From positions 62,001-126,000 of the forward strand of contig NZ_SELD02000037.1 in the NCBI RefSeq assembly GCF_004923205.2: a stretch of 64,000 bases of DNA, given 5' to 3'. This DNA is from Paracoccus aeridis. Its GTDB lineage: Bacteria > Pseudomonadota > Alphaproteobacteria > Rhodobacterales > Rhodobacteraceae. This document shows positions 11,984 through 21,672 of the stretch, in pieces. How positions within the stretch are numbered: position 1 is the stretch's first letter; each line of letters opens with the position of its first letter. Below the pieces are notes generated by a model. It was given only the letters and a program-made list of their open reading frames with translations. It was not told the DNA's origin and did no database searches. The position numbers and the translations under genes are program-made.

Positions 11984-13021
11984 TCAGCCCCAGTCCATCA
12001 CGACCTTGCCCGCCTCGCCCGAGCGCATGGCGGCGAAGCCCGTCCCGAACGCCTCCGCGCCGATGCGGTGGGTGATGAGCGGCTGCAGGTCGAGGCCCGA
12101 CTGGATCAGCGCGATCATCTTGTACCAGGTCTCGTACATCTCGCGCCCGTAGATGCCCTTGAGCGTCAGCATCTTGAAGATGACGAGATTCCAGTCGATC
12201 TCGAACCCCGCCGGGGCGATGCCCAGGATCGCGATCTTGCCGCCGTTGTTCATCTTGTCGATCATCTGCCGGAACGCCGGGGCCGCGCCTGACATCTCCA
12301 GCCCGATGTCGAACCCCTCGCGCATCCCGATTTCCGCCATGACCGTGCCGAGGTCGGTGTCGGCCACGTTGACCGCGTGCGCGATCCCCATGCTGCGGGC
12401 AAGATCCAGCCGGACCGGGTTCACGTCGGTGATGACGACCTTGCGCGCGCCTGCCGCCTTCGCGACCATCGCCCCCATGATGCCGATGGGGCCCGCGCCC
12501 GTCACCAACACGTCCTCGCCCACGCAGTCGAAGCTGAGCGCGGTGTGGACGGCGTTGCCGAAGGGGTCGAAGATCGCCGCGATCTCGTCGGGGATGTCGT
12601 CGGGGACCGGGATCACGTTGCTTTCGGGCAGGCACAGATAGTCTGCGAACGCCCCCGCGCGGTGGACGCCCACGCCCAGCGTGTTGCGGCAGAGATGCCC
12701 CCGCCCGGCGCGGCAGTTGCGGCAATGGCCGCAGGTGATGTGCCCCTCGCCCGACACGCGCTGCCCGCGCCGGAAGCGGGTGACGGCGCTGCCGGTTTCC
12801 GCGACGGTGCCGCAGAACTCGTGCCCCGTCACCATCGGGACGGGGATCGTCCTGGACGCCCATTCGTCCCAGTTCCAGATATGCACGTCGGTGCCGCAGA
12901 TCGCGGTCTTGTTCACGCGGATCAGCACCTCGGTCGGGCCGGGCTCGGGGACCGGCACCTCTTCCAGCCACAGGCCGGGTTCCGGGCGCGCCTTCACCAG
13001 CGCGCGCATCATGTTGGTCAT
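11984..13021 (-). CDS. tdh: L-threonine 3-dehydrogenase
   Basis: Zinc- and NAD-dependent oxidation of L-threonine to 2-amino-3-ketobutyrate. 345 residues. The catalytic zinc ligands are C42 ([14 protein letters not shown]) with H67 and E68 (GHEF). The structural zinc site is C97, C100, C103 and C111. The Rossmann motif is [18 protein letters not shown]. The WNWDEW and [12 protein letters not shown] motifs distinguish TDH from other medium-chain alcohol dehydrogenases. Its ATG overlaps the kbl stop (ATGA), so the product can be passed directly to the lyase encoded upstream. Confidence 0.96.
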   Translation of the reverse strand: MTNMMRALVKARPEPGLWLEEVPVPEPGPTEVLIRVNKTAICGTDVHIWNWDEWASRTIPVPMVTGHEFCGTVAETGSAVTRFRRGQRVSGEGHITCGHCRNCRAGRGHLCRNTLGVGVHRAGAFADYLCLPESNVIPVPDDIPDEIAAIFDPFGNAVHTALSFDCVGEDVLVTGAGPIGIMGAMVAKAAGARKVVITDVNPVRLDLARSMGIAHAVNVADTDLGTVMAEIGMREGFDIGLEMSGAAPAFRQMIDKMNNGGKIAILGIAPAGFEIDWNLVIFKMLTLKGIYGREMYETWYKMIALIQSGLDLQPLITHRIGAEAFGTGFAAMRSGEAGKVVMDWG

Positions 13022-14202
13022 CCGATCACCTTCAGCTCGCGCCCCGTCTCGATGAAGGCCGCGATGGCGGCGGTGAGGTCGGCGTCGTCGTGGCCCGCCG
13101 ACATCTGCGTGCGGATCCGCGCCTGCCCGCGCGGGACGACCGGGAAGGAAAAGCCGGTGACGTAGACGCCGCGTTCCAGCATCCGCGCGGCGAAGTCGCC
13201 GGCGAGCCGCGCGTCGCCGATCATCACCGGGATGATCGGATGCCCCGCGCCGCCCAGGGTGAAGCCCGCCGCGCCCATCTCGGCCCGGAACCGGGCGGCG
13301 TTCGCGTCCATCCGCGCGCGCAGGTCGTCGCCCGCCTGGGCGAGGTCGATCGCGGTCAGCGAGGCGGCCGTGATCATCGGCGCGAGCGCGTTGGAAAAAA
13401 GATACGGCCGCGACCGCTGCCGCAGCATCGCCACCACCGCCGCGGGCCCCGCGACATAGCCGCCCGACGCGCCGCCCAGCGCCTTGCCGAGCGTGCCGGT
13501 CAGGATGGCGACACGGTCGGCGACCCCGTGCAGCGTGGGGGTGCCGCGCCCCTGCGGCCCGGTCAGGCCGACCGCGTGGCTGTCGTCCACCACCACGGTC
13601 GCGTCGTATCGCTCTGCCAGATCGCAGATCGCGGGCAGGTTCGCGATGATCCCGTCCATCGAAAACACGCCGTCCGTCACGATCACCCGCGTCCGCGCGT
13701 CGCCCGCCTGCTGCAGGCAGCGTTCCAGTTCGCCCATGTCGTTGTTGGCATAGCGCAGCCGCCTGGCCTTGCAGAGCCGCACCCCGTCGATGATCGAGGC
13801 ATGGTTGAGCGCGTCCGAGATGATCGCGTCCTCCTCGCCCAGGATCGTCTCGAACAGGCCGGTGTTGGCGTCGAAGCACGACGAATACAGGATCGCGTCC
13901 TCGGTCCCGAGCCAGCGGGCGATGCGCGCCTCAAGCGCCTTGTGGTCCTCCTGCGTGCCGCAGATGAAGCGGACCGAGGCCATGCCGTAGCCATAGCGGT
14001 CCAGCGCCGCCTTGCCCGCGGCGATCAGGTCGGGGTGGTTCGCAAGCCCGAGGTAGTTGTTGGCGCAGAAGTTCAGCACCGACCCGCCCGGCGCGACCTC
14101 GATCCGGCCGGCCTGCATCGAGGTGATGACCCGCTCGGGCTTCCACAGCCCGTCCTCGCGGATCTGGTCGAGCTCGGCAGACAGCCTGTCGGTCAGGGAC
14201 AT
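13018..14202 (-). CDS. kbl: Glycine C-acetyltransferase (2-amino-3-ketobutyrate CoA ligase)
   Basis: PLP enzyme of the alpha-oxoamine synthase family that cleaves 2-amino-3-ketobutyrate with CoA to glycine and acetyl-CoA. The 394-residue length matches E. coli Kbl. K240 in [14 protein letters not shown] forms the Schiff base. [14 protein letters not shown] and [16 protein letters not shown] are diagnostic. The start is preceded by GAGG at suitable distance. With tdh directly downstream (4-bp overlap) it forms the two-step threonine-to-glycine operon. A candidate promoter lies about 180 bp upstream. Confidence 0.96.
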   Translation of the reverse strand: MSLTDRLSAELDQIREDGLWKPERVITSMQAGRIEVAPGGSVLNFCANNYLGLANHPDLIAAGKAALDRYGYGMASVRFICGTQEDHKALEARIARWLGTEDAILYSSCFDANTGLFETILGEEDAIISDALNHASIIDGVRLCKARRLRYANNDMGELERCLQQAGDARTRVIVTDGVFSMDGIIANLPAICDLAERYDATVVVDDSHAVGLTGPQGRGTPTLHGVADRVAILTGTLGKALGGASGGYVAGPAAVVAMLRQRSRPYLFSNALAPMITAASLTAIDLAQAGDDLRARMDANAARFRAEMGAAGFTLGGAGHPIIPVMIGDARLAGDFAARMLERGVYVTGFSFPVVPRGQARIRTQMSAGHDDADLTAAIAAFIETGRELKVIG

Positions 14203-14582
14203 CGTTGCAACCTCGCATGGGGGCGCGGCACGGGGTCCGCGCGGCTGGCGCCAACTTCTGCGCGTTGGCCGCGACGGGCAAGCCGATTCCCTGCGGGGTT
14301 GCTGTCAGCGGTTACCCCGGGGGGCGTCGGCCGTGCCCGCTGCCGGACGGCTCGATGTTCAGCGGCTGGTGCGAGCCTCGGGATATTTCCGCATCTCCAG
14401 TTCGCAAGCGGCGGTCCCGCCGTTCCGCTCCCCCTCCGTCGCAGTGGGCCGACCCCGCCTCACCATCCATCGGCAAGCCCTCCCGACAGCGCCTGTCAGG
14501 AGAGGTCGGCCCCCACACCCTGCGGCCCCCGCCCTTCCAACCGCCCCGCCCGCTTCCTAGATGGAACGGGGGAGGAGTCGCG
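14203..14582. other. 380-bp divergent intergenic region (kbl / secreted protein)
   Basis: No gene is supported here. It holds the putative kbl promoter and, towards its right end, an interrupted inverted repeat: GTGGGCCGACC near 14448 pairs with GGTCGGCCCCCAC near 14505, with a 2-base bulge. It ends in the GGGGGAGGAG ribosome binding site of the gene at 14583. Confidence 0.5.
14380..14407 (-). promoter_or_regulatory. Candidate sigma-70 promoter for kbl-tdh
   Basis: On the minus strand TTGCGA (-35, 14402-14407) and TATCCC (-10, 14380-14385) are 16 bp apart, about 180 bp ahead of kbl. The match is partial (4/6 and 3/6), so this is a suggestion only. Confidence 0.35.
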
Positions 14583-15221
14583 ATGCGCCGGCTGTTCGCC
14601 CTGCTGATCCTGTCGGTCCCGCCCGTGGTCGCGCCGCCCGCCGTCGCCGTGGCCGAGGACCGCCCGCGCGCCGGGCTCATGTGGAACCGCAGCGGGCTGC
14701 CCGCGACCTTCCCGCTCGTCGTCAAGACGCCGGCCGGCGACGACTACGTGCTGTTCGTGGCCGACCCGCAGGACGGCCGCGCGGTCATGGCGGGTTACAT
14801 CCGCGGCGGCGAGTTCTTCCGGCTGCTGCTTCCGCCCGGCGAATGGCGCCTGCGCTTCGCCCATGGCCGCGACTGGCAGGGAGAGGACGACCTGTTCGGC
14901 GCCGGGACGGCGTGGATCGAGCCGCCGCAGCCCCTTGATTTCCGGCTGCTGGGCCTGGACCGCCGCCGCGCCTATGTGGTCACGCTGGGCGAAGGGGACG
15001 ACGGAACGACCGTCGCCGACGCGCGCGCGGACGCCGAATGCCAGCTGGTGCTTTGGGACAGCAGGAACCGCGACTGGCCTGCGGACGGGCCCGAGGACAG
15101 GCCCGGCACGAGCCCGGGCGACCTGGACCTGCTCGACCGCGAGCGGTCCGACGATCCCGGCCGCCCGCGCCTGCGCTACCTCGACCGCGAGTTCGGGATC
15201 CACACCCGGCTGTGCGGTTGA
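14583..15221 (+). CDS. Uncharacterised secreted protein
   Basis: 212 residues with an N-terminal signal peptide (FALLILSVPPVVAPPAVAVA, cleavage near residue 24). The mature part begins with a repeat-free, beta-rich region. It includes LMWNRSGLPATFPLVVKT, an FRLLLPPGEWRLRFAHG segment reminiscent of PEGA-like or carboxypeptidase-regulatory folds, and two Cys residues (ECQLVLW and a C-terminal LCG) that could pair after export. I do not recognise a named family. A strong GGGGGAGGAG ribosome binding site sets the ATG. It sits between divergent kbl and the co-oriented UPF0178 gene, 78 bp apart. Confidence 0.7.
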   Translation: MRRLFALLILSVPPVVAPPAVAVAEDRPRAGLMWNRSGLPATFPLVVKTPAGDDYVLFVADPQDGRAVMAGYIRGGEFFRLLLPPGEWRLRFAHGRDWQGEDDLFGAGTAWIEPPQPLDFRLLGLDRRRAYVVTLGEGDDGTTVADARADAECQLVLWDSRNRDWPADGPEDRPGTSPGDLDLLDRERSDDPGRPRLRYLDREFGIHTRLCG

Positions 15222-15299
15222 ACGGCTGGCGGCGATGCTGTTACGGGCAGGCCTTGCGCGTGCCGTCCGGTGGGGTTGTCGCAGCAAAAGGGGGGATGA

Positions 15300-15746
15300 A
15301 TGGCGATATTCGTGGATGCGGATGCCTGCCCGGTCAAGGCCGAGGTCGAGCGCGTGGCCACCCGCCACCGCCTGCGCGTCTGGATCGTCTCGAACGGGGG
15401 GATCAGGCCGTCGGCAAACCCGCTGATCGAGACGGTGATCGTGCCGGAAGGCCCGGACGAGGCCGACAAGTGGATCGCCGACCGCGCGGGCCCCGGAGAC
15501 GTGGTCGTGACGGGCGACATCCCCCTTGCGGCGAGATGCGTGGAAGCCGGGGCGCAGGTTCTCAAACATGACGGCGCCTCGCTGAACGCGGGCAACATCG
15601 GCAACATCGTCGCGACCCGCGACCTGCTGGCGGACCTGCGCGCCGCCGACCCCTTCAGGCAGGGCGGCGGGCGCGGGTTCACGAAAGCGGATCGCTCGCG
15701 CTTCCTCGATGCACTGGAACTGGCGGTCCGCCGGGCGTCCCGGTAG
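15300..15746 (+). CDS. UPF0178 (YaiI/YqxD, DUF188) family protein
   Basis: 148-residue protein of the PIN-like DUF188 family. Visible are the N-terminal acidic motif [10 protein letters not shown], the SNGG block, [19 protein letters not shown], and a C-terminal [13 protein letters not shown] followed by an [13 protein letters not shown] helix. The conserved Asp residues at the N-terminus and in GDIPLA resemble PIN-type nuclease sites, but no activity has been established for the family. Start at 15300. No operon partner is clear. Confidence 0.9.
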   Translation: MAIFVDADACPVKAEVERVATRHRLRVWIVSNGGIRPSANPLIETVIVPEGPDEADKWIADRAGPGDVVVTGDIPLAARCVEAGAQVLKHDGASLNAGNIGNIVATRDLLADLRAADPFRQGGGRGFTKADRSRFLDALELAVRRASR

Positions 15747-15970
15747 ATCGTGCCACGGGCCGTGTGGACGGTCGAATGTGAAGGCCGCCACGCCTCGGCT
15801 TCACGATGGCTTGGTCGCTCGGCCGCGCTCCACCGCCACCAGCGCCGCGCCGTTCAACCGTGGCGCTGCTGCACTATCCCCGGATGACGGCGCCGAAAGG
15901 GCTTCACATTCTTCGTCGTGATCCGACAGCGCCGTGGCCGCCATCCGGACGTCAGGCCGGCTGCCCCAGG

Positions 15971-17119
15971 TCATTCAGCGACAGACAGGCTCCCCGCCCC
16001 CAGCATCGGCGCAGCACGCTCCAACCTGAGGCTGCTGCGCGAAAAGCTGATCGGGGTGCGCAGGCCGGGGATGCCGTCCAGCTCGATCTCCAGCCGGCGC
16101 GAAACGATCTGGGGTTCGGCCAATGCATCGCCGACAGTGTTGATCGGACCGGCAGGGACGCCCGCCCTCTCCAGGACGGAAAGGATATCGGCTCGGGTCC
16201 GCGCGGCAGTGGCGGCGGCAATCCTCGCGCAGAGAGTGGCGCGGTTGCCGACCCGCGCCGGGTTGGTCGCAAATGCCGGGTCGGCGGCCAGATCGCCAAG
16301 ATCGAGCGCCTGGCACAGGGCGGCGAACTGCCGGTCGTTGCCGCAGGCGATGATCAGGTGCCCGTCGGAAGCGGGGAAGACCTGATAGGGCACGATATTG
16401 GGATGCGCGTTCCCGAGCCGCTGGGGGACCGTCCCGCCGATCAGGTAGTTCATGGCCTGGTTGGCCAGCACGGCCACGCCGACATCCAGCAGCGAAAGAT
16501 CGACGTGCTGGCCCTTGCCCGAACGTTCACGCTCGGCCAGCGCCGCCTGGATCCCGATGACGCCGTAAAGCCCGGTGAAGATGTCGATCCATGCAACCCC
16601 CACCTTCTGCGGCTCACCCCCCGGCTCACCGGTCAGGTCCATGATCCCGCTCATGCCCTGCACCAGGAAGTCGTATCCCGGCTGGGTCGCGCGCGGACCC
16701 GTCTGGCCGAAGCCGGTGACGGAAGCATAGACCAGACGCGGGTTCAACGCGGCGAGGCTGTCGTAATCAAGTCCGAAGCGCTTCAGGCCGCCAACCTTGA
16801 AGTTCTCGACCACCACGTCGGCCGTCGCGATCAGGTCCTTCAGCCGGGCCAGATCATCGGCGTTGGTGAAGTCGCACGTGATCGACGTCTTGCCGCGATT
16901 CGCCGCGTGGAAATATGCGGCGACGCGCTCGGTCGTACCATCTGGCCGCGGCCGGTCGATGAACGGGGGGCCCCAGCGACGCGTGTCGTCCCCCTCGGGC
17001 GCCTCGACCTTGATCACCTCCGCGCCCAGATCGGCAAGGGTCTGGCCGATCCACGGGCCGGCGAGGATGCGCGCCAGTTCGACGACGCGCAACTTCTGCA
17101 GGGGCGCCGCCCCGGTCAT
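15971..17119 (-). CDS. CaiB/BaiF CoA-transferase, probable succinyl-CoA:glutarate CoA-transferase
   Basis: Family III CoA-transferase of 382 residues. The N-terminal [23 protein letters not shown] motif, the RWGPPF loop, the [11 protein letters not shown] block and the catalytic Asp in [11 protein letters not shown] (near residue 178) are visible. Its ATG overlaps the stop of a glutaryl-CoA dehydrogenase gene. In Pseudomonas and in the human SUGCT/GCDH pathway a CaiB/BaiF enzyme activates glutarate for that dehydrogenase, so the same role (GcdG) is inferred here. The reaction is an inference from context; related enzymes use other acyl-CoAs. Confidence 0.85.
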   Translation of the reverse strand: MTGAAPLQKLRVVELARILAGPWIGQTLADLGAEVIKVEAPEGDDTRRWGPPFIDRPRPDGTTERVAAYFHAANRGKTSITCDFTNADDLARLKDLIATADVVVENFKVGGLKRFGLDYDSLAALNPRLVYASVTGFGQTGPRATQPGYDFLVQGMSGIMDLTGEPGGEPQKVGVAWIDIFTGLYGVIGIQAALAERERSGKGQHVDLSLLDVGVAVLANQAMNYLIGGTVPQRLGNAHPNIVPYQVFPASDGHLIIACGNDRQFAALCQALDLGDLAADPAFATNPARVGNRATLCARIAAATAARTRADILSVLERAGVPAGPINTVGDALAEPQIVSRRLEIELDGIPGLRTPISFSRSSLRLERAAPMLGAGSLSVAE

Positions 17120-18324
17120 GCGAAGGCCTGCAGCCCGGTGATGGCGCGGCCCAGGATCAGGGCGTGGACGTCGTGCGTCCCCTCGTAGGTGTTGACCGTC
17201 TCCAGGTTCGCGGCGTGGCGCATGACCTGGAACTCCTCGGAGATGCCGTTGCCGCCGTGCATGTCGCGGGCCATGCGGGCGATTTCCAGCGCCTTGCCGC
17301 AGTTGTTGCGCTTCACCACCGAGATCATCTCGGGTGCGGCCTGCGCCTCGTCCAGCAGCCGGCCCACGCGCAGCGAGGCCTGCAGGCCAAGCCCGATCTC
17401 GGTCAGCATGTTGGCCAGCTTCAGCTGGAACAGCTGGGTGTTCGCCAGCGGCCGGTTGAACTGCCTGCGGTCGAGGCCGTACTGGCGCGCGGCGTGCATG
17501 CAGAACTCGGCCGCGCCCATCACGCCCCAGCTGATCCCGTAGCGGGCGCGGTTGAGGCAGCCGAACGGACCCTTCAGCCCCTCGACGCCGGGCAGCAGCG
17601 CGTCCTCGCCCACCTCGACGTCCTGCATCACGATCTCGCCCGTGACCGAGGCGCGCAGGCTCAGCTTGCCCTGGATCTTGGGCGCGGACAGGCCCTTCAT
17701 GCCCTTGTCCAGCACGAAGCCGCGGATCCTGCCGCCATGCGCGTCGGACCTGGCCCAGACGACGAACACGTCGGCGATGGGGCTGTTCGAGATCCACATC
17801 TTCGTGCCGTTCAGCACGTAGCCGCCCGCGGTCTTCCGCGCCGTCGTCTTCATGCCGCCGGGATCGGAGCCCGCGTCGGGCTCGGTCAGGCCGAAGCAGC
17901 CGATGAACTCGCCGGTCGCGAGCTTCGGCAGGTACTTCATGCGCTGCTCTTCCGACCCGTAGGCGTAGATCGGGTACATCACGAGGCTCGACTGCACCGA
18001 CATCATCGAGCGATAGCCCGAATCCACCCGCTCCACCTCGCGCGCGACAAGGCCGTAGGCGACGTAGGACGCGCCGAGGCCGCCGTACTCCTCGGGGACG
18101 GTCACGCCCAGAAGGCCCATCGCGCCCATCTCGCGGAAGATCTCCGGGTCGGTGCGTTCCTCGCGGTAGGCGTCGATCACGCGCGGCTGAAGCCGCTCCT
18201 GCGCGTAGGCGCGGGCCGCGTCGCGCAGCATCCGCTCTTCCTCGGTCAGCTGGTCGTTCAGGCGGAACGGGTCTTCCCAGTCGAACCGGTTCAGGTCGGG
18301 CGCGTCCTTGGGCTTCAGGGCCAT
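17116..18324 (-). CDS. gcdH: Glutaryl-CoA dehydrogenase
   Basis: FAD-dependent oxidative decarboxylation of glutaryl-CoA to crotonyl-CoA in lysine, tryptophan and glutarate breakdown. 402 residues with the acyl-CoA dehydrogenase signatures [17 protein letters not shown] and [11 protein letters not shown], and the catalytic Glu (about E381) in [15 protein letters not shown]. Motifs [12 protein letters not shown] and [16 protein letters not shown] match GCDH rather than other acyl-CoA dehydrogenases. AGGAGG lies just before the ATG and a good promoter candidate lies 24-52 bp upstream. It is co-transcribed with the CoA-transferase. No LysR-type gcdR regulator is adjacent. Confidence 0.95.
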   Translation of the reverse strand: MALKPKDAPDLNRFDWEDPFRLNDQLTEEERMLRDAARAYAQERLQPRVIDAYREERTDPEIFREMGAMGLLGVTVPEEYGGLGASYVAYGLVAREVERVDSGYRSMMSVQSSLVMYPIYAYGSEEQRMKYLPKLATGEFIGCFGLTEPDAGSDPGGMKTTARKTAGGYVLNGTKMWISNSPIADVFVVWARSDAHGGRIRGFVLDKGMKGLSAPKIQGKLSLRASVTGEIVMQDVEVGEDALLPGVEGLKGPFGCLNRARYGISWGVMGAAEFCMHAARQYGLDRRQFNRPLANTQLFQLKLANMLTEIGLGLQASLRVGRLLDEAQAAPEMISVVKRNNCGKALEIARMARDMHGGNGISEEFQVMRHAANLETVNTYEGTHDVHALILGRAITGLQAFA

Positions 18325-18347
18325 TCTTTCCTCCTGCGTTGCAATCC

Positions 18348-18376
18348 CGGATAGAACGTCGGCCCCGGGGGTTCAA
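18348..18376 (-). promoter_or_regulatory. Candidate sigma-70 promoter for gcdH
   Basis: TTGAAC (-35, 18371-18376) and TATCCG (-10, 18348-18353) on the minus strand are separated by exactly 17 bp and lie just upstream of the gcdH ribosome binding site, giving a very short leader. Confidence 0.55.
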
Positions 18377-18523
18377 TGGCACGGGGGCCGTTTCGCACGC
18401 CCGGCGCGCGCGGATCACGCCGCTGTCACGCAGTTGTCGGGAACGGCATCGGCCCGAGCCCGTTACGGTTGCAAGCCGGAAAGGCCACGACCCGACCGGA
18501 TCATGCTGTCACGCGGAGGAACC

Positions 18524-21070
18524 ATGCGTCGCATCTTCAACAACTCGACGGCCATCGCGGTGGGCGTGGCCCTGCTCATGCCCCACGCCGGGATCGCGCA
18601 GGCTGCCGTCTCGCCCACGCCGAACGCCGAGGCCGCGCAGGCGGCAAGCGACCGCGCGACCGAGATGCCGGACCTGCAGAAGGCGCTGCAGATGGAACTG
18701 GACGCGGGCCTGACCGCCGAACAGCTGACCTGCCCGATGAACGCGCCGACCCCCTGCCCCGCCGGCCTGCGCTTCACCCCGCGCGGGGTGGCGGTGGAAG
18801 TGGCCGAGGACGGCACGATCTTCCTCGCCCCGAAGATGATGCAGACGCACCAGGCCGACGCGCAGGGCAACCTGACCCTCGACCCGGATGCGGTCATGTT
18901 CTCGGCGCCCCGGCCTGGGACGGACAAGACGAGCGCCGCGGATCCGGTGGCGGTGCTGGCCCAGAACGAGGCCACGCCGCCCGCGACCGCGACCGACGCG
19001 GCCACGGTGCCGCCGGTCCCGGCTGCTGACCCGGCTGCTGGCACTGCGGCACCGGCCGAGCCCCCGGCGGCGGACGAGCCTGCGGCGGACACCCCCGCCG
19101 AGCACGCGGCAGAGACGACGGCAGAACCCGCCGCCGAAGCAGCGCCCGAACCTTCGGTCGAGCCCGCCGCGGAACCGGCCGCAGCCCCGGCCGATGCAGC
19201 GCCGGAAGCCCCGGCGGCCCAACCCGCGGCCGAGGCCCCCGCCGCATCCGACGCCGACGCTGCCGGCGATGCCGCTTCCGATGCCCCTGCCGACGACGCG
19301 CCTGCGGCGGATGCGACCGCGACTGACCGGCCCGACGCCGCCGCGCTGGAACGTGCGCTGAGCGCGGATCAGCAGGACGACGCGGCCGGCACCACTGATG
19401 CCGACAGGGGCAATGACGCGGCGACCGATGCGCCTGCGGCGTCCGATGCCGCGCCGGTTCCCCCCGCCGCCGATGCACCGGCGGCCAGCGACTCCGCAGC
19501 CGACACCACCGCGGCCGATGCCCCCGCCGCAGGTGAAGAACGCCCGGACGCCACCGAACTGGAACGCGCGTTGAGCGCGGACCAGGCGGATGATGCCGCG
19601 GCGCCGTCCACCGACGCAGCGACCCCCGCGACCGAGCCGGCAGATGCCGGCGCCGCCGGTCCGGCAAGCGTTACCCCCGACACTGCGCCGGAAACCGCGC
19701 CGGGCGGCTCCACGGACGGGTCGGCCCCGGCCACCCCCGCCACCCCGCCCACGGCGGGCACCCCCGGCGCAGCGGCCACGGCGCCCGGCGCCGCCGCACA
19801 GCCCGGCCAGCCGGCCGGCACCGCCTCGACCCCGACAGTAGACCAGCTCCGCGACGCGCTCGGCGCCGGCAGCGCGGCCGAGCCCGTGCCGGAGACCCGC
19901 GCGGCCGTGACGGAAGCCGCCAAGGAGGCCGCAACCGAGACCGCGCCGCCGACCGCCGCCGCGCTGGAAGCGCCGGCGGAGCCCACGGGCGAGGTGGTTG
20001 AAACCGTCGTCATGAACGAGAACGCGCGGTCCTCGGCCGAGGACTTCACGACCAGCATCCGCGACGCCGCCGCAGCGGCGGCCGCGGGCGCGGCGGCCGG
20101 TGCAGGTGCGGGCGCTGCGACCCAGACCACCGCCGGGCAAGGCACCGCCACTGCCGCCGCCGGGGCTGACGACGATGACGATGACCGCAACGACCTGGCG
20201 CGCATGGCGCTCGCCGGCGTGGCGGGGCTGGTCGTGGGGCAGATGCTGTCCAACAACCGCCAGGTCGCGCTGAACACCGGCGACCGCGTGATCGTCACCC
20301 GTCCCGACGGCAGCCAGGAGGTCATCAAGAACGACAACGCCCTGCTGCTGCGCCCCGGCTCGACCGTCCAGACCGAGAACTTCGCGGACGGGTCCAGCCG
20401 CACCAGCGTGCTGCGCGAGGATGGCAGCCGCGTCGTGACGATCCGCGACGCCGACCTGCGCGTGCTGCGCCGGTCGCTCGTCCGGGCCGACGGGACGGTC
20501 ACGACGCTGATCGACGACACCGTCGAGGTGGAGCCGGTGGACGTGGCCGACCTGCCGCCGCCGGCGCGCCCCGTGCTCGACACCACCCGCCCGTTCACCG
20601 AGGACGAGCTGCGCGAGGCGCTGCGGCGCGAGGTCGGCGTGGACCGCCGCTTCACGCTGAGCCAGATCCGCAACATTCCCGCCGTGCGGGCGCTGGTCGC
20701 GCCCGTGGACATCCAGGCGATCACCTTCGACACCGGCTCGGCCGCGATCGCGCCCGAACAGGCGCAGCAGCTTGCGGTGCTGGGCAACGTGATCGCCGAC
20801 GCGGTGCGCGACAACCCGAGGGAGATCTTCATCGTCGAGGGTCACACCGACACCGTCGGCTCGGACGCGTCGAACCTCGCCCTGTCGGACAGGCGCGCGG
20901 AATCGGTGGCGCTGGCGCTCACCGAATACTTCCAGGTGCCGCCGGAAAACATGGTCGTGCAGGGCTACGGCGAACAGATCCTGCGCGTCCCGGTCGAAGG
21001 CGACGTGCGCGAAAACCGCCGCGCCTCGATCCGCCGGATCACGGACCTGCTGGCGCAGCCGCAGCAGTAA
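18524..21070 (+). CDS. OmpA-family protein with long Ala/Pro/Asp-rich linker
   Basis: 848-residue envelope protein. A signal peptide (residues 1 to about 25) is followed by a conserved N-terminal segment with a Cys pair (LTCPMNAPTPCPAG). Then comes about 400 residues of low-complexity Ala/Pro/Asp/Glu/Thr sequence (roughly 145-550) interrupted by short LERALSADQ-type motifs. A Gly/Ala helix and an acidic DDDDD stretch lead to DLARMALAGVAGLVVGQML. A beta-strand region with repeated R-x-DG turns follows, and finally a peptidoglycan-binding OmpA domain (about 730-845; ITFDTGSAAI, EGHTDTVGSDASNLALSDRRAESV, GYGEQILRVP, ENRRASIRRI). Start set by CGGAGGA. Probably periplasmic, tethering the envelope to peptidoglycan. 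Confidence 0.88.
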   Translation: MRRIFNNSTAIAVGVALLMPHAGIAQAAVSPTPNAEAAQAASDRATEMPDLQKALQMELDAGLTAEQLTCPMNAPTPCPAGLRFTPRGVAVEVAEDGTIFLAPKMMQTHQADAQGNLTLDPDAVMFSAPRPGTDKTSAADPVAVLAQNEATPPATATDAATVPPVPAADPAAGTAAPAEPPAADEPAADTPAEHAAETTAEPAAEAAPEPSVEPAAEPAAAPADAAPEAPAAQPAAEAPAASDADAAGDAASDAPADDAPAADATATDRPDAAALERALSADQQDDAAGTTDADRGNDAATDAPAASDAAPVPPAADAPAASDSAADTTAADAPAAGEERPDATELERALSADQADDAAAPSTDAATPATEPADAGAAGPASVTPDTAPETAPGGSTDGSAPATPATPPTAGTPGAAATAPGAAAQPGQPAGTASTPTVDQLRDALGAGSAAEPVPETRAAVTEAAKEAATETAPPTAAALEAPAEPTGEVVETVVMNENARSSAEDFTTSIRDAAAAAAAGAAAGAGAGAATQTTAGQGTATAAAGADDDDDDRNDLARMALAGVAGLVVGQMLSNNRQVALNTGDRVIVTRPDGSQEVIKNDNALLLRPGSTVQTENFADGSSRTSVLREDGSRVVTIRDADLRVLRRSLVRADGTVTTLIDDTVEVEPVDVADLPPPARPVLDTTRPFTEDELREALRREVGVDRRFTLSQIRNIPAVRALVAPVDIQAITFDTGSAAIAPEQAQQLAVLGNVIADAVRDNPREIFIVEGHTDTVGSDASNLALSDRRAESVALALTEYFQVPPENMVVQGYGEQILRVPVEGDVRENRRASIRRITDLLAQPQQ
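19325..19861 (+). repeat. Repeated L-x-x-AL motifs inside the linker of the OmpA-family protein
   Basis: Two near-identical copies (19325-19381 and 19538-19600) encode RPDA-x-x-LERALSADQ-x-DDAA. A diverged third copy (19834-19861) encodes TVDQLRDALG. Related TEDELREALRRE and PDLQKALQMEL segments occur outside the linker. They look like short helical motifs set in disordered sequence. Confidence 0.65.
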
Positions 21071-21092
21071 GCCGGCCGCGTCGAGGACAACG

Positions 21093-21116
21093 GGGCCGCG
21101 GGGAAACCTGCGGCCC
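21093..21116 (+). terminator. Terminator of the OmpA-family gene
   Basis: A 10-bp stem, including one G-U pair, closed by a GAAA tetraloop (21103-21106) and followed by TTT, 22 bp after the stop codon. The GNRA loop and T-run make it a convincing intrinsic terminator. Confidence 0.8.
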
Positions 21117-21156
21117 TTTCCCGTGACCGTTTCCCGTCACCCTTCCCGAAGGCGGA

Positions 21157-21663
21157 TCAGCGCCGCCGCCAGACCGTCCGCACCGTTTCGACGTCCGGCC
21201 CGCCGTCCAGCGCCTGCGCCGCGGCTGCCATGTCGAAGCCGGGCAGCACGGCAAAGGCATCGGCCAGCGTCTCGGCCCCCGCCGCCTCGACCGGGATCAG
21301 CAGGGCCTCGCCGTCGGCGCTGCGAAGCCGCCAGTGGGGCTGGCCGCGCAGCGTCAGCAGCCGGACCTCGACCAGGTCGCGCAGCGCGATCTCGCCCCCC
21401 AGCGCGCGGGCGCCGTAGTAGCGGATCGCGCCCTCGATCAGCTCGACCACGCCGGGCGCGGCGATGTCGCGGCGGAACCGCATCCGCCGCCGCGCGTCGA
21501 TCCCCCAGACGGCCGCGACCGCCAGCACGGCCAGCCCCGCGGGCTCGAACACCAGCCCGCCGAGGGTGAAGACCCAGGCCCCGAACACCCCGACCGCCGC
21601 CGCCGCGATGACCTCGCGCCAGGGGCGGAGGCGGGCGGCAAGCTCGGGCCGGATCAGCGCCAC
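21157..21663 (-). CDS. Conserved hypothetical membrane protein
   Basis: 168 residues. Two adjacent hydrophobic helices (about residues 18-55, AAAAVGVFGAWVFTLGGLVF and GLAVLAVAAVWGI) are followed by a soluble beta-rich domain. That domain contains a Tyr-Tyr motif (IRYYGARALGGEIALRDLVEVRLL) resembling bacterial PH-like domains. No named family is recognised with confidence. The only start available for the full protein is GTG at 21663, 9 bp after the stop of the GNAT gene, so it is probably the third gene of the dapE operon. Confidence 0.7.
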   Translation of the reverse strand: MALIRPELAARLRPWREVIAAAAVGVFGAWVFTLGGLVFEPAGLAVLAVAAVWGIDARRRMRFRRDIAAPGVVELIEGAIRYYGARALGGEIALRDLVEVRLLTLRGQPHWRLRSADGEALLIPVEAAGAETLADAFAVLPGFDMAAAAQALDGGPDVETVRTVWRRR

Positions 21664-21672
21664 CGGATCACG

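Noticed and set aside
18509-20845. 778-codon minus-strand frame, Gly/Arg-rich
   Set aside because: Complement of the Ala/Pro/Asp-rich linker of the OmpA-family gene. The Gly-rich look is the reverse reading of GCC/GCG codons.
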